NCBI GenBank assembly: GCA_018701105.1
Contig: JABIWD010000031.1
Location: forward strand, 1-12,266
Length of the DNA stretch: 12,266 nt
DNA from: Candidatus Uhrbacteria bacterium
GTDB taxonomy: Bacteria; Patescibacteriota; Patescibacteriia; UBA9934; UBA11717
Reading direction: 5' to 3'
Shown here: positions 1 to 5,473 of the stretch, piece after piece
How positions within the stretch are numbered: the first letter of the stretch is position 1
Layout: the number at the start of each line of letters is the position of its first letter
Position numbers and translations under genes: made by a program
Notes under the pieces: generated by a model
The model's input: the letters and a program-made list of their open reading frames with translations, nothing else
Told to the model about the DNA's origin: nothing
Database searches by the model: none

Positions 1-129
1 GCGATTCCGGACTTGCATCCGGGCGCATTTGCCGCCGATTGGACCGGCGACTCTGCCCTCGACCCGGCCGCCGGGAACGCGCCCCCTACGGGACAGCGAA
101 CTGCGTGCGCCAAGCCGATTGACAAGAAG
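1..129 (-). ncRNA. Unidentified GC-rich structured RNA or leader, cut by window edge
   Basis: Downstream of the strong leftward promoter at 131-159 the sequence becomes much more GC-rich than the rest of the window and is dense in short hairpins. These include a UUCG tetraloop on CAG/CTG (94-103), a CCCGG/CCGGG hairpin (63-75), GCCG/CGGC (34-48) and a five-pair stem CCGGA/TCCGG (7-22). This is typical of a structured RNA gene. I compared it by eye with RNase P RNA, tmRNA, SRP RNA, 6S RNA and 5S rRNA and could not match conserved cores, so no family is named. It could instead be a structured 5' leader: ATG codons at 28-26 and 18-16 open reading frames running off the window edge, neither with a convincing ribosome binding site. 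The 5' end is placed only by promoter spacing. Confidence 0.35.
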
Positions 130-130
130 C

Positions 131-159
131 ACTATAACAAAAAATGACACTTTTGTCAA
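131..159 (-). promoter_or_regulatory. Near-consensus promoter reading off the left edge
   Basis: On the minus strand TTGACA (159-154) is followed after exactly 17 bases by TATAGT (136-131), a near-perfect sigma-70 type promoter. Transcription should start around 124-125 and enter the GC-rich structured sequence at 1-129. The strength of the match fits a stable RNA or highly expressed gene. Confidence 0.72.
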
Positions 160-164
160 GTGTC
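146..164. promoter_or_regulatory. Perfect 7-5-7 inverted repeat over the -35 box
   Basis: GACACTT (146-152) and AAGTGTC (158-164) are perfect inverted copies separated by five bases (TTGTC). The right arm and spacer contain the -35 hexamer of the leftward promoter (154-159). A repressor bound here would occlude the -35 box, so it is a candidate operator. The regulator is not identified, and a chance palindrome remains possible. Confidence 0.35.
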
Positions 165-179
165 GGTGGTCAAGATTGA

Positions 180-192
180 TAGCATTTTGCTA
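180..192 (-). terminator. Weak hairpin after the membrane-protein gene
   Basis: TAGCA and TGCTA (188-192 and 180-184) can pair around a three-base loop about eight bases past the stop of the 200-715 gene on the minus strand. The stem is only five AT-rich pairs and no clear U-tract follows, so termination here is doubtful. The remaining sequence from 165 to 199 shows nothing else. Confidence 0.2.
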
Positions 193-199
193 ACCTTGG

Positions 200-715
200 C
201 TAATCTTCCGTGAGTCCTACAAGCAATATTGGAGCGAGCACCCACACTGCGATCGCAAGATCGCCGACCAGAATCGTCATCGTTATCGGCGAGAATCCCT
301 GCAAAAGCTCGCCTGGGAGCTGCGTGAATACGAATGCGGCGAGCATGCCGACTACTGAAACTGCTAATATCACCGACTTTGCGAACTGGCTGTCTTCTTT
401 TCTGATCAAGTGTCCGAACGAATACTGCACAATCGCGAACATCGCCCCGGTTATCACGAGTACGATTCCTGCGGGCCCCCAGATGTTATCAGGGATGTTG
501 AGCGCTCCTTGTAGCCAGTCTACTATCGACGTCACCGACATGAACGTAATGGCGACATACGATGCAATCACAACAGCCATAATCTTCGCCCGCCCCCAGA
601 ACGCCAACGCAAGTATGAGTCCGACAAGCGTCATCAACAACAAAAGATCCCATGATGGGTTCTCTCCAAAAACACTTGTAAACCAAGACACGATTGTTTC
701 GGGGCCGTTCTCCAT
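200..715 (-). CDS. Small multi-pass membrane protein of unknown function
   Basis: A 171-residue protein. I do not recognise the family. Hydrophobic segments lie at about residues 23-40, 45-62, 79-98, 112-131 and 145-166, giving about five predicted membrane helices with short loops. One positively charged stretch (HLIRKEDSQFAK, about 102-113) probably faces the cytoplasm. No catalytic motif, zinc ligands or transporter signature is visible. The ATG at 715 is preceded on the minus strand by TGGTATACT and only six intervening bases, so the transcript probably begins at or next to the start codon; there is no ribosome binding site. It follows dnaJ but is separated from it by a strong terminator, so it is probably its own transcription unit. 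Stop is TAG. It is a real gene by its coherent hydrophobic pattern; the opposite-strand reading frame 210-941 is an overlap artefact. Confidence 0.75.
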   Translation of the reverse strand: MENGPETIVSWFTSVFGENPSWDLLLLMTLVGLILALAFWGRAKIMAVVIASYVAITFMSVTSIVDWLQGALNIPDNIWGPAGIVLVITGAMFAIVQYSFGHLIRKEDSQFAKSVILAVSVVGMLAAFVFTQLPGELLQGFSPITMTILVGDLAIAVWVLAPILLVGLTED

Positions 716-721
716 GGCATC

Positions 722-730
722 AGTATACCA
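722..730 (-). promoter_or_regulatory. Extended -10 promoter giving a leaderless transcript
   Basis: The minus strand reads TGGTATACT (730-722), a TGnTATAMT extended -10 element. No good -35 hexamer is seen 17 bases upstream, which is normal for extended -10 promoters. The expected start site, about seven bases beyond the -10, coincides with the A of the ATG at 715. The T of the TG motif is the last base of the upstream terminator's U-tract. Confidence 0.5.
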
Positions 731-757
731 AAAGAACGAGCGCGCGCTCGTTCTTTT
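730..757 (-). terminator. Perfect 28-base palindromic terminator after dnaJ
   Basis: Bases 730-757 form a perfect palindrome: AAAAGAACGAGCGC followed by its reverse complement. The GC-rich core and flanking A and T runs make it a rho-independent terminator readable on both strands. On the minus strand it lies 11 bases past the dnaJ stop and ends in TTTT, which then joins the promoter of the 200-715 gene. Confidence 0.85.
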
Positions 758-768
758 CTGTGGACTGA

Positions 769-1824
769 TTATTTCTCACTCAACCCCAACTCCTTCATCA
801 ACTGTTTTTGTTTCTTGTTCAACTTCTTTGGAGTCTTCACATGTACGGTCACAATGTGATCCCCTCGTCCCCAATCACCTTCTATTCCTTCTCCCGATAT
901 CGACAGCTCCGTACCCGACTGAATCCCCGCAGGGATTTTGATTTTCACTTCACCATCGACTGTCTTCACCTTTACCTCGTCTCCCAACGCAGCCTGCGTG
1001 AACCCAACATCGATCTTTGACCGTATCGATCGTCCATCAATGACAAACTTCTTGTTTCGTTTTACAAATATGCGAATAAACAAGTCACCCGCCTCTCCAC
1101 CATGCGGAGCCGCTTCTCCACGACCTCGTACCCTCATAGTTGCACCATCATCCACGCCCGCAGGGATCGTCACTGTTATATGAGAATCCTGCTTACGCAC
1201 TCCTGCACCGTCACAATCCGCACACGCGAACTCGGGCACCTCGCCACGTCCTGAACATACAGGACAGGTCACCTGACGCTGAATGACACCAAACGGAGTC
1301 CGCTGACCAACAGTGTTGTGGCCTGCACCTTTACACTCCTTACAAGTATCAGTCTTGCCACCCTGCGCACCAGATCCGTCACAAGTCTCACAAGAATCAA
1401 GCTTGCGCAGGTCGATCGACTGCTCCTTACCATGAACAACGTCTTTTACCTCCAGTGTCACATCCACCTGAATGTCATTCCCTCGAGCCTTCTTAGCCCG
1501 ACGTCCACCACCACCAAACATCCCACCAAATATGTCACCAAGGTCACCCATGTCAAAATCAACGCCCTGGCCACCAAATCCGCCAAATCCACCAGGACCT
1601 CCACCGCCACCACCAAAAGCAGCATCACCAAACTGGTCATACTGAGCCCGCTTCCCCGAGTCACTCAAAATCTGATAAGCCCCATTAATCTCCTTAAACT
1701 TCTCCTCATCCCCACCCTCCTTATCCGGATGGTACTTATGAGCAAGCTTACGAAAGGCTTTCTTAATCTCGTCCTGCGACGCGGACTTGTCTACGCCTAG
1801 AATTGTGTATGGATTCGAGGACAT
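769..1824 (-). CDS. dnaJ: Chaperone DnaJ (Hsp40), full-length class A
   Basis: Co-chaperone that delivers unfolded clients to DnaK and stimulates its ATPase. The 351 residues show the full class A layout: J domain (about 4-65) with HPD at 32-34; Gly/Phe-rich linker (about 69-108) with long glycine runs; zinc domain with four CxxCxGxG repeats starting at Cys145, Cys161, Cys187 and Cys201; then the two C-terminal substrate-binding beta domains (about 215-335) and a Lys-rich tail. No motif is missing. The ATG overlaps the dnaK stop by one base (TAATG), indicating translational coupling. GAGGA at 1834-1838, inside the last dnaK codons, is a plausible ribosome binding site nine bases upstream. It is the last gene of the operon and is followed by the palindromic terminator at 730-757. 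Confidence 0.97.
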   Translation of the reverse strand: MSSNPYTILGVDKSASQDEIKKAFRKLAHKYHPDKEGGDEEKFKEINGAYQILSDSGKRAQYDQFGDAAFGGGGGGPGGFGGFGGQGVDFDMGDLGDIFGGMFGGGGRRAKKARGNDIQVDVTLEVKDVVHGKEQSIDLRKLDSCETCDGSGAQGGKTDTCKECKGAGHNTVGQRTPFGVIQRQVTCPVCSGRGEVPEFACADCDGAGVRKQDSHITVTIPAGVDDGATMRVRGRGEAAPHGGEAGDLFIRIFVKRNKKFVIDGRSIRSKIDVGFTQAALGDEVKVKTVDGEVKIKIPAGIQSGTELSISGEGIEGDWGRGDHIVTVHVKTPKKLNKKQKQLMKELGLSEK

Positions 1825-3743
1825 TATTCTTTATCCTCAGCCTTCTCTTCTTTCTTCTCATCCTCCTGCACAACCTCAGCCTCCTGCACATCTTCTTTCT
1901 TCTCCTCTCCAGCTTCACCCTTCTTAGCAGCTTCCTCCGCCTGCTTCGCCTCGTACATCTTTGCACCAACCTTCTGCGCAACTGTAGCGAGCTCGTCTGC
2001 TGCTGTTTTGATTGCTTCTAGGTCCTCTCCATCTTTGATTGCTTTCAAAGCTTCGAGCTTTTCTGTAACTGGTTTTTTATCTTCGTCAGTAATTTCCTCA
2101 CCGGCTTCACTCAACATCTTCTCTGTTGTGTAAACCATTGTGTCAGCCTGGTTTTTGATCTCGATTCCTTCGCGCTTCTTCTTATCTTCCTCAGCATGCG
2201 CTTCAGCATCTTTCTTCATCTTCTCCACTTCCTCATCGCTCAAACCAGAGCTCGCTGTAATCGTAATCTTCTGCTCAACGTTAGTTGCCTTGTCGACAGC
2301 CTTCACGTTCAAGATACCGTTGGCATCAAGATCAAAGGTAACCTCCACCTGTGGAGTTCCTCGTGGAGCTGGTGGGATTCCGGACAGTATGAATCGCCCA
2401 AGCGACTTGTTGTCCTGCGCCATCTCGCGCTCTCCCTGCAACACATGAATTTCTACAGACGCCTGGTTATCGGCAGCTGTTGAGAAAGTCTGTGACTTTG
2501 CAGTTGGGATAGTCGTGTTTCGTTCAATGAGTTTTGTTGATACTCCACCGAGTGTCTCAAGTCCGAGCGACAATGGTGTCACATCGAGCAACAACACATC
2601 CTTAACGTCTCCCTGCAAAACTCCAGCCTGCACTGCAGCACCGGATGCTACAACCTCGTCTGGGTTTACTGACGCGTTTACTTTCTTACCGAAGAAATCT
2701 TCCACTGTCCTCTGAATCAACGGCATTCGTGTCATTCCTCCAACCATCACAATCTCATCAATATCTCCTACACTCAAACCTGAGTCTGCAAGTGCCTTCT
2801 TACAAGGCTCAAGCGTCTTTACTGCTAGGTCGTGCACGAGCTCGTCGAGCTTTGCGCGTGTAATCTTCATCACCAAGTGCTTTGGTCCTTCTGCACCCTG
2901 TGTAATAAATGGCTGATTGATCTCAGTGTCTGATGCTGTGGATAACTCAATCTTAGCCTTCTCTGCGGCCTCTTTAATACGTTGCAACGCCAAAGGATCG
3001 GCACCTAGGTCAATTCCCTCCGCGTTCTTAAACTCGCTAATGATCCATTTGATTATCACCAAGTCAAAGTCATCTCCACCAAGATGAGTGTCACCGTTAG
3101 TAGCTTTCACCTCAACCGTGTCATCAGACACATCCAAAACTGAAACATCAAATGTTCCTCCACCAAGGTCATAAACCGCAATCTGCTGACCAGCCTTCTT
3201 GTCGAATCCATACGCAAGCGCAGCCGCTGTTGGCTCGTTAACGATTCGCTTCACGTCGAGTCCAGCGATCACTCCAGCATCCTTTGTCGCCTTTCGCTGA
3301 GCATCGTTAAAGTACGCAGGAACTGTAATCACAGCTTCTGTAATAGGCTCACCAATCTTAGCCTCGGCATCTGCTTTGAGTTTCCCGAGTACCATCGCAG
3401 CAATCTCCTGTGGAGACAGCTCCTCTTCTCCCATCTTCACCTTCACACCTTCTCCTGCCTTCACGATATCGAACGGGAAGAGCTCTTTGTCTCGAGTAAC
3501 CTCGGGGTCAGTAAATGATCGACCAATCAGTCGCTTGATCGAATACAGTGTGTTCTTTGGGTTTGTTACTGCCTGTCGCTTTGCAGCAATTCCAACTAGA
3601 CGTTCTCCGTTCTTTCCAACTGCCACCATTGATGGCGTTGTGCGGTGACCTTCCGCGTTCTCCAAAATCTTTGGCTTACCACCTTCGATGATCGCCATTG
3701 CTGAGTTTGTTGTTCCAAGGTCAATTCCTAAAATCTTTCCCAT
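1824..3743 (-). CDS. dnaK: Chaperone DnaK (Hsp70)
   Basis: ATP-dependent Hsp70 chaperone, 639 residues, the usual length. The ATPase domain begins at the N-terminus with GIDLGTTNS (5-13). The second phosphate motif DLGGGTFDVS lies near residue 194 and the adenosine motif IVMVGGMTRMP in the 330s. The interdomain linker appears as DVLLLDVTPLSLG, followed by the beta substrate-binding domain and helical lid. The tail is very rich in Glu and Lys (EEKKED-type), as in many DnaK proteins. The ATG lies three bases after the grpE stop and no strong ribosome binding site is visible, so translation is probably coupled to grpE. Transcription is inferred to come from the hrcA promoter, since no promoter is visible between the genes. 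Confidence 0.98.
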   Translation of the reverse strand: MGKILGIDLGTTNSAMAIIEGGKPKILENAEGHRTTPSMVAVGKNGERLVGIAAKRQAVTNPKNTLYSIKRLIGRSFTDPEVTRDKELFPFDIVKAGEGVKVKMGEEELSPQEIAAMVLGKLKADAEAKIGEPITEAVITVPAYFNDAQRKATKDAGVIAGLDVKRIVNEPTAAALAYGFDKKAGQQIAVYDLGGGTFDVSVLDVSDDTVEVKATNGDTHLGGDDFDLVIIKWIISEFKNAEGIDLGADPLALQRIKEAAEKAKIELSTASDTEINQPFITQGAEGPKHLVMKITRAKLDELVHDLAVKTLEPCKKALADSGLSVGDIDEIVMVGGMTRMPLIQRTVEDFFGKKVNASVNPDEVVASGAAVQAGVLQGDVKDVLLLDVTPLSLGLETLGGVSTKLIERNTTIPTAKSQTFSTAADNQASVEIHVLQGEREMAQDNKSLGRFILSGIPPAPRGTPQVEVTFDLDANGILNVKAVDKATNVEQKITITASSGLSDEEVEKMKKDAEAHAEEDKKKREGIEIKNQADTMVYTTEKMLSEAGEEITDEDKKPVTEKLEALKAIKDGEDLEAIKTAADELATVAQKVGAKMYEAKQAEEAAKKGEAGEEKKEDVQEAEVVQEDEKKEEKAEDKE

Positions 3744-3746
3744 ATA

Positions 3747-4295
3747 CTATTTTGATTTACTTACAATAACGCGCGCTGGGCGCAACAATTTATCTGCCAT
3801 CATGTAACCGTTAGCGACCACACTGAGAATCGTTCCCTCAGCCTCATCGCTCTCTTTCTCCTCTACTGCCTCATGCAAACTCGTATCGAGCATTCCCGAT
3901 GTGTCGACGAGCTTTACTCCTTGCTGCTCCAGTGAATCCATCATCAGCTTCTGAACATGAGTAACTCCCACGATCCAGTTCTCGATAGTCTTGCGTGCAG
4001 CCTCATCGATCTTGTCGAGGTCCGGCTTGGACGCCATCGCCGCGTCAAAGTAGTCGAGCGTCGGAATCAGATCTTCCACTAGTCCCTGACTCGCATACTT
4101 CACAAACTCCATTCGTTGCTTACCAGTCTCGCGAACGAGGTTCTGATAGTCGGCAATCGCTCGTAACTGAGCCGCCTCGCTATCCTTACACTTGATGCAC
4201 GACGCAGGATCTATCGTCTCGTCCACTACAGGCTCAACGATCTTCTCCTCTACGATCTCCGGCTCTACGGCCGTTTCATCTTTCTTTTTCTTCAT
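3747..4295 (-). CDS. grpE: Nucleotide exchange factor GrpE
   Basis: Releases ADP from DnaK to reset the chaperone cycle. The 182-residue protein has a charged, probably disordered N-terminus (1-30), a long helix/coiled coil (about 38-110), then the compact C-terminal beta domain with the family pattern VEEKESDEAEGTILSVVANGYMM and a closing LLRPARVIVSK. A CIKC motif (Cys33, Cys36) stands just before the coiled coil. This is not part of textbook GrpE, but from memory a CxxC there is common in GrpE of Patescibacteria-like genomes. The start lies two bases after the hrcA stop. Order hrcA-grpE-dnaK-dnaJ is the classic CIRCE-controlled arrangement. Identification is firm from the C-terminal domain and the context. 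Confidence 0.95.
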   Translation of the reverse strand: MKKKKDETAVEPEIVEEKIVEPVVDETIDPASCIKCKDSEAAQLRAIADYQNLVRETGKQRMEFVKYASQGLVEDLIPTLDYFDAAMASKPDLDKIDEAARKTIENWIVGVTHVQKLMMDSLEQQGVKLVDTSGMLDTSLHEAVEEKESDEAEGTILSVVANGYMMADKLLRPARVIVSKSK

Positions 4296-4297
4296 AT

Positions 4298-4990
4298 CTA
4301 TATCTCGCTCAGAAGCTTTTGCGCTTCCCTTAATAGCAACAAGTTTCTTTCATAGTTCATACGCGTCGGACCAATCACGCTCATCATCCCTCTACCACCG
4401 CTTCTATTTGCATAGTGAATGGTCATGGAACTCATGCGCTGTCCGAACGGGCTCTCGTCTCCGATCATGATACGAACATCTCTAAACGGATTCTTCAACA
4501 TCGGTGCGTAGACTCTCTCCATGTGGTCCACGATCTCACTGATTCGCATCACCTCGTCCAAGTCATGGAACTCCGGCTTTGCAAACATTCTATAAACTCC
4601 AGTCGTATAAGCTCGTCTTGGACCAGATACGAGTACAACTGCGTCGCCCGTAAGCTCAGATATCCTCTTTGCTATACGACGCTGGTAAAGCTCATGATCT
4701 TTTTCAGACTTCAACTGCTCCAACTGTCGCTTTTTCTTGGCACCCTCACGATTGGTCACGAAGGTCTCAATATAGTACCGATATCCTTTATCTGTAGGCA
4801 TTCGGCCGGCTGAGGTATGCGGAGACATCAAATATCCAGCTTCCTCAAGCATTGAGAGCTCATTTCTGATGGTTGCACTGGAAATTCCCAGATGTGACAA
4901 TTCCACCAGTCTTGAGCTGGAAACCGGTTCTGCAGAGGAAATGTAGTTCTCTACGACCAGTTTCAATAGTTGTTCTTGACGTTCTGTCAT
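4298..4990 (-). CDS. hrcA: Heat-inducible transcription repressor HrcA, short form
   Basis: Repressor of the dnaK operon that binds CIRCE operators. From the ATG at 4990 it has 230 residues, against roughly 340 in typical HrcA. The N-terminus MTERQEQLLK matches the family start, and the winged helix is clear (SSATIRNELSMLEEAGYL, about 37-54, then SAGRMPTDKGYRYY). The C-terminal signature is present (IGDES near 177; IGPTRMNYER, 206-215). The central segment between about residues 115 and 170 is much reduced, so most of the usual inserted domain appears to be missing. A longer reading from TTG at 5035 is rejected: that TTG is the first three bases of the -35 hexamer. Expected 5' leader is only about ten bases and has no ribosome binding site. 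It is the first gene of the operon and probably autoregulated. Confidence 0.93.
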   Translation of the reverse strand: MTERQEQLLKLVVENYISSAEPVSSSRLVELSHLGISSATIRNELSMLEEAGYLMSPHTSAGRMPTDKGYRYYIETFVTNREGAKKKRQLEQLKSEKDHELYQRRIAKRISELTGDAVVLVSGPRRAYTTGVYRMFAKPEFHDLDEVMRISEIVDHMERVYAPMLKNPFRDVRIMIGDESPFGQRMSSMTIHYANRSGGRGMMSVIGPTRMNYERNLLLLREAQKLLSEI

Positions 4991-4994
4991 ATAT

Positions 4995-5021
4995 CTAGCA
5001 GTCACAAGTATAGACTGCCAG
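4995..5021 (-). promoter_or_regulatory. Divergent CIRCE-like operator of hrcA
   Basis: On the minus strand CTGGCAGTC, nine bases, GACTGCTAG forms an inverted repeat with eight of nine arm positions paired. Arms are 5013-5021 and 4995-5003; spacer is 5004-5012. The 9-9-9 geometry is that of CIRCE (TTAGCACTC-N9-GAGTGCTAA): six of nine bases match on the left and seven of nine on the right. The C-to-G change in the left arm is compensated by G-to-C in the right, so symmetry is kept. The -10 box lies within the spacer, and one arm lies just ahead of the hrcA start codon, so bound HrcA would block RNA polymerase. Confidence 0.72.
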
Positions 5022-5035
5022 GATTTTCTTGTCAA
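5007..5035 (-). promoter_or_regulatory. Promoter of the hrcA-grpE-dnaK-dnaJ operon
   Basis: TTGACA (5035-5030), a 17-base spacer and TATACT (5012-5007) on the minus strand match the sigma-70 type consensus at 11 of 12 positions. Transcription should begin near 5000, about ten bases before the hrcA ATG at 4990. The -10 box sits in the centre of the CIRCE-like repeat, so repression and transcription are directly exclusive. Confidence 0.8.
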
Positions 5036-5037
5036 TA

Positions 5038-5065
5038 ATAAAAGCGCGGCTAACCCTAGCCACGC
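5038..5065 (-). terminator. Terminator of the potassium channel gene
   Basis: Minus-strand GCGTGGCTA (5065-5057), loop GGGT, TAGCCGCGC (5052-5044) pair over nine positions with one G-U, followed by TTTTATTATT. It starts directly after the channel gene's TAG, and its T-rich tail runs into the -35 box of the hrcA promoter. Confidence 0.85.
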
Positions 5066-5413
5066 CTATTTCTTTGATTTCTTGCGTTTTCGACGCGTCA
5101 CTTTCCTCCTCTTTGGCAGCGATTTGTCCAAATACCTAGCAAATATCACCTCCCCCACCAATCCAATCATCAAGAAGAATAAAGGCACTGTCATCAACGA
5201 GTAAATTATCGTCACAATACGAGAAGCCTCGGTAGTAGGCGTGATGTCTCCATAACCCACTGTAGTCAATGTAACTGTTGCAAAGTACACAGCCTCCACT
5301 ACGGTCCAGTCCTCAAACTGTAAAAACACAAAAGCACCAGTGGTGATTATCACCGCCACCAACAAGCTCAACATGAGCACTCTCAATATTAGCCTCCTTG
5401 TCATTTTATGCAT
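5066..5413 (-). CDS. Two-helix potassium channel (KcsA/Kch pore type)
   Basis: Potassium channel subunit expected to form tetramers in the cytoplasmic membrane. A first helix (about LILRVLMLSLLVAVIITTGAFV), a pore helix and the selectivity filter TVGYGD are followed by a second helix (IIYSLMTVPLFFLMIGLVGEVIF). No RCK/TrkA-N gating domain follows; the protein ends in a highly basic tail (RRKVTRRKRKKSKK) that may contact lipids or nucleic acid. The open frame extends to an ATG at 5464, but that lies upstream of the extended -10 promoter at 5432-5440, so the real start should be the ATG at 5413 or at 5404. GGGGG just upstream suits the 5404 start slightly better in spacing (112 residues instead of 115). 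Stop is TAG. It is a single-gene unit bounded by terminators on both sides. Confidence 0.88.
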   Translation of the reverse strand: MHKMTRRLILRVLMLSLLVAVIITTGAFVFLQFEDWTVVEAVYFATVTLTTVGYGDITPTTEASRIVTIIYSLMTVPLFFLMIGLVGEVIFARYLDKSLPKRRKVTRRKRKKSKK

Positions 5414-5431
5414 ATCCCCCTGTATGTTTCT

Positions 5432-5440
5432 ATTATAACA
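5432..5440 (-). promoter_or_regulatory. Extended -10 promoter of the channel gene
   Basis: The minus strand reads TGTTATAAT (5440-5432), a perfect TGnTATAAT extended -10. No recognisable -35 hexamer is present. The expected start site is near 5425, about 12 to 20 bases before the usable ATGs. The TG uses the last T of the preceding terminator's U-tract. Confidence 0.6.
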
Positions 5441-5467
5441 AAAACGCCGCGGATAGATATCCACGGC
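5439..5467 (-). terminator. Terminator of the zinc-ribbon gene
   Basis: Minus-strand GCCGTGGAT (5467-5459), loop ATCT, ATCCGCGGC (5454-5446) pair over nine positions with one G-U, followed by GTTTTTG. It lies six bases past the stop of the 5474-6406 gene. Its U-tract merges into the TGTTATAAT promoter of the channel gene. Confidence 0.85.
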
Positions 5468-5473
5468 TAGTCG

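Noticed and set aside
119..138. Rightward TTGACA (119-124) and TATAAC (133-138) as a promoter.
   Set aside because: The spacer is only eight bases, far too short for one RNA polymerase footprint.
210..941. Long rightward reading frame of 243 codons.
   Set aside because: It overlaps two convincing leftward genes and the palindromic terminator between them, and its translation shows no domain or coherent composition.
5462..5464. ATG at 5464 as start of the potassium channel.
   Set aside because: It lies within the preceding terminator and upstream of the TGTTATAAT promoter; the extra 17 residues are not channel-like.
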